DNA of 16,841 nucleotides. It comes from CBDAQR01 sp965199055. GTDB taxonomy: Bacteria > Pseudomonadota > Gammaproteobacteria > Pseudomonadales > Halieaceae. Positions 16,145-16,841 of this stretch are shown here, in pieces. Position 1 is the first letter of the stretch, and every line of letters starts with the position of its first letter. The stretch is taken from positions 1 through 16,841 of the forward strand of contig CBDAQR010000009.1 in assembly GCA_965199055.1 (NCBI GenBank), given 5' to 3'. A model generated the notes under the pieces. That model was not told the DNA's origin, did no database searches, and saw nothing but the letters and a program-made list of their open reading frames with translations. The position numbers and the translations under genes were made by a program.

Positions 16145-16841
16145 TCATCCCTGCTTTTGGCCCTCGACCGCATGCGGTTTGACCTGACCGCCCTCGTGAA
16201 CCTTCTGCAGCCCTTCGACAATCACCTGCTCACCAGCCTTTAGGCCCTTCTCCACAATCCAATTGCCGGCAAGCTGGGCGCCGAGGGTCACGTCGCGCCG
16301 CTCAGCAACATCCTTGTCGTCAACCACAAAGACAAAATGTCCCTCCTTGTCGAGTTGCAGCGCCGCCTGCGGCACAGTGATAACGGGTTTCGCGCTAGGG
16401 TCTTCGAGCTGAATGGTCACGAATTGCCCCGGTATGAGAACAGCGTCCGGATTGGCGAAAGTGGCCCGCAGCTTGATTGTGTCGGTGGCCTGCTGCACCA
16501 CAATATCGACGTAGCTGACCGTTCCGACTTCTCCGTAGTATTTCCCGTCAGCCAGAGTGATTCTGGCACTCAGAGACGATGTATTGCCGGCAATTAATCC
16601 CTTGCGCTGTTCGTCCAGCAGCTCAATTTCGCTGATGAAGAAAACCACGTGGACCGGATCGACGCTATTGATTGTCGCGAGAACGCCGCTGTCGGGGCCG
16701 ACAACGTTGCCGGTATCGATGGCGCTGATTCCAATGCGACCATCAAGCGGGCTGAAGATGTCGGTGTAGTTCAGGTCGATCTGCGCCGCCTGCAGCTCCG
16801 CTTTGGCTTTGGCGGTCGCAGCTTGATCAACCCCGAGAGCA
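16145..16841 (-). CDS. RND efflux periplasmic adaptor (membrane fusion protein), 3' part
   Basis: The last 232 residues are present; the N-terminus lies beyond the right edge. The visible part starts in the alpha-hairpin (AATAKAKAELQAAQIDLNYT). It continues through the lipoyl half-motif (IFSPLDGRIG), the beta-barrel domain (NSVDPVHVVFFISE... LRATFANPDAVLIPGQF) and the membrane-proximal domain (ITVPQAALQLD... GLKAGEQVIVEGLQKV). This order is that of AcrA/MexE-type adaptors, which link the inner-membrane RND pump to a TolC-like channel. The TGA at 16145-16147 overlaps the permease ATG at 16148 (ATGA), so the two are cotranslated. The adaptor itself looks undamaged, although its pump gene is broken. 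Confidence 0.95.
   Translation of the reverse strand, partial: ALGVDQAATAKAKAELQAAQIDLNYTDIFSPLDGRIGISAIDTGNVVGPDSGVLATINSVDPVHVVFFISEIELLDEQRKGLIAGNTSSLSARITLADGKYYGEVGTVSYVDIVVQQATDTIKLRATFANPDAVLIPGQFVTIQLEDPSAKPVITVPQAALQLDKEGHFVFVVDDKDVAERRDVTLGAQLAGNWIVEKGLKAGEQVIVEGLQKVHEGGQVKPHAVEGQKQG

Larger units (their letters stand above)
11688..16148 (-). pseudogene. RND efflux permease (HAE1 type), interrupted by IS30
   Basis: This proton-driven inner-membrane pump works with a periplasmic adaptor and an outer-membrane channel. The 5' part reads 706 codons from the ATG at 16148 to 14031; the 3' part reads 344 codons (including stop) from 12719 to 11688. Joined without the IS and one TSD copy, the frame is continuous (NGE-SEFSQVY) and gives 1049 residues, the normal RND size. 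Visible features are TM1 with RPKFAIVIAV at 9-18, D410-D411 in the TM4 motif VVDDAIVIIENTE, and a conserved TM10 lysine in LAAKKAIMVVEFA. Both large periplasmic loops are also present. As it stands, translation from 16148 ends inside the IS after 744 residues, lacking TM8-12. The start overlaps the adaptor stop by 4 bases. Loss of function is predicted. Confidence 0.95.

Overview
The window looks like chromosomal DNA of an alphaproteobacterium, probably Hyphomicrobiales (Rhizobiales). I infer this from the moderately high GC content, the protein flavour, and the mixture of phage-like genes with a MexEF/AcrAB-type efflux operon. The genus cannot be fixed from the sequence. The most obvious property is IS load. 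There are four complete insertion sequences from four different families (IS21, ISAs1, IS256, IS30), plus the end of a second IS30 copy at base 1. For all four complete elements I could place both ends and a target-site duplication (TSD) by eye.

Bases 1-7457 are an IS-riddled stretch of phage-like debris. An IS30 end (1-57) is followed by a short unidentified coding remnant, then an IS21 element (270-3124, istA/istB, with four-fold terminal repeats at both ends). Next is a minus-strand gene (5469 to 3267) cut by an ISAs1 element (3886-5133). With the IS and one TSD copy removed, it reads through as a 314-residue protein whose C-terminus resembles phage-borne barnase/EndoU/RelE-like nuclease domains. 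Upstream of it lie a small C-terminal remnant (5593-5700) and a second minus-strand phage-like gene (7457 to 5737). That gene is cut by an IS256 element (5761-7145) and restores to 108 residues.

Bases 7458-11687 are ordinary-looking chromosomal genes. They comprise a PEP mutase/isocitrate lyase superfamily enzyme (minus), a divergent, translationally coupled pair of a polytopic membrane protein and a membrane-anchored alpha/beta-hydrolase-like protein (plus), and a convergent AI-2E family transporter (minus).

Bases 11688-16841 hold an RND efflux operon on the minus strand. The periplasmic adaptor (partial, running off the right edge) overlaps the RND permease by 4 bp. The permease is interrupted by a complete IS30 element (12720-14027) with a 3-bp TSD (GGA). 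Removing the IS and one TSD copy gives an uninterrupted 1049-residue permease. The pump is therefore predicted to be recently inactivated in this genome.

I see no CRISPR array, tRNA, rRNA or convincing wholly new multi-gene system. The observations most worth following are the four footprint-complete gene/IS structures, the toxin-like phage protein, the coupled membrane-protein/hydrolase pair, and a large perfect hairpin inside the 3' part of the IS30 element.
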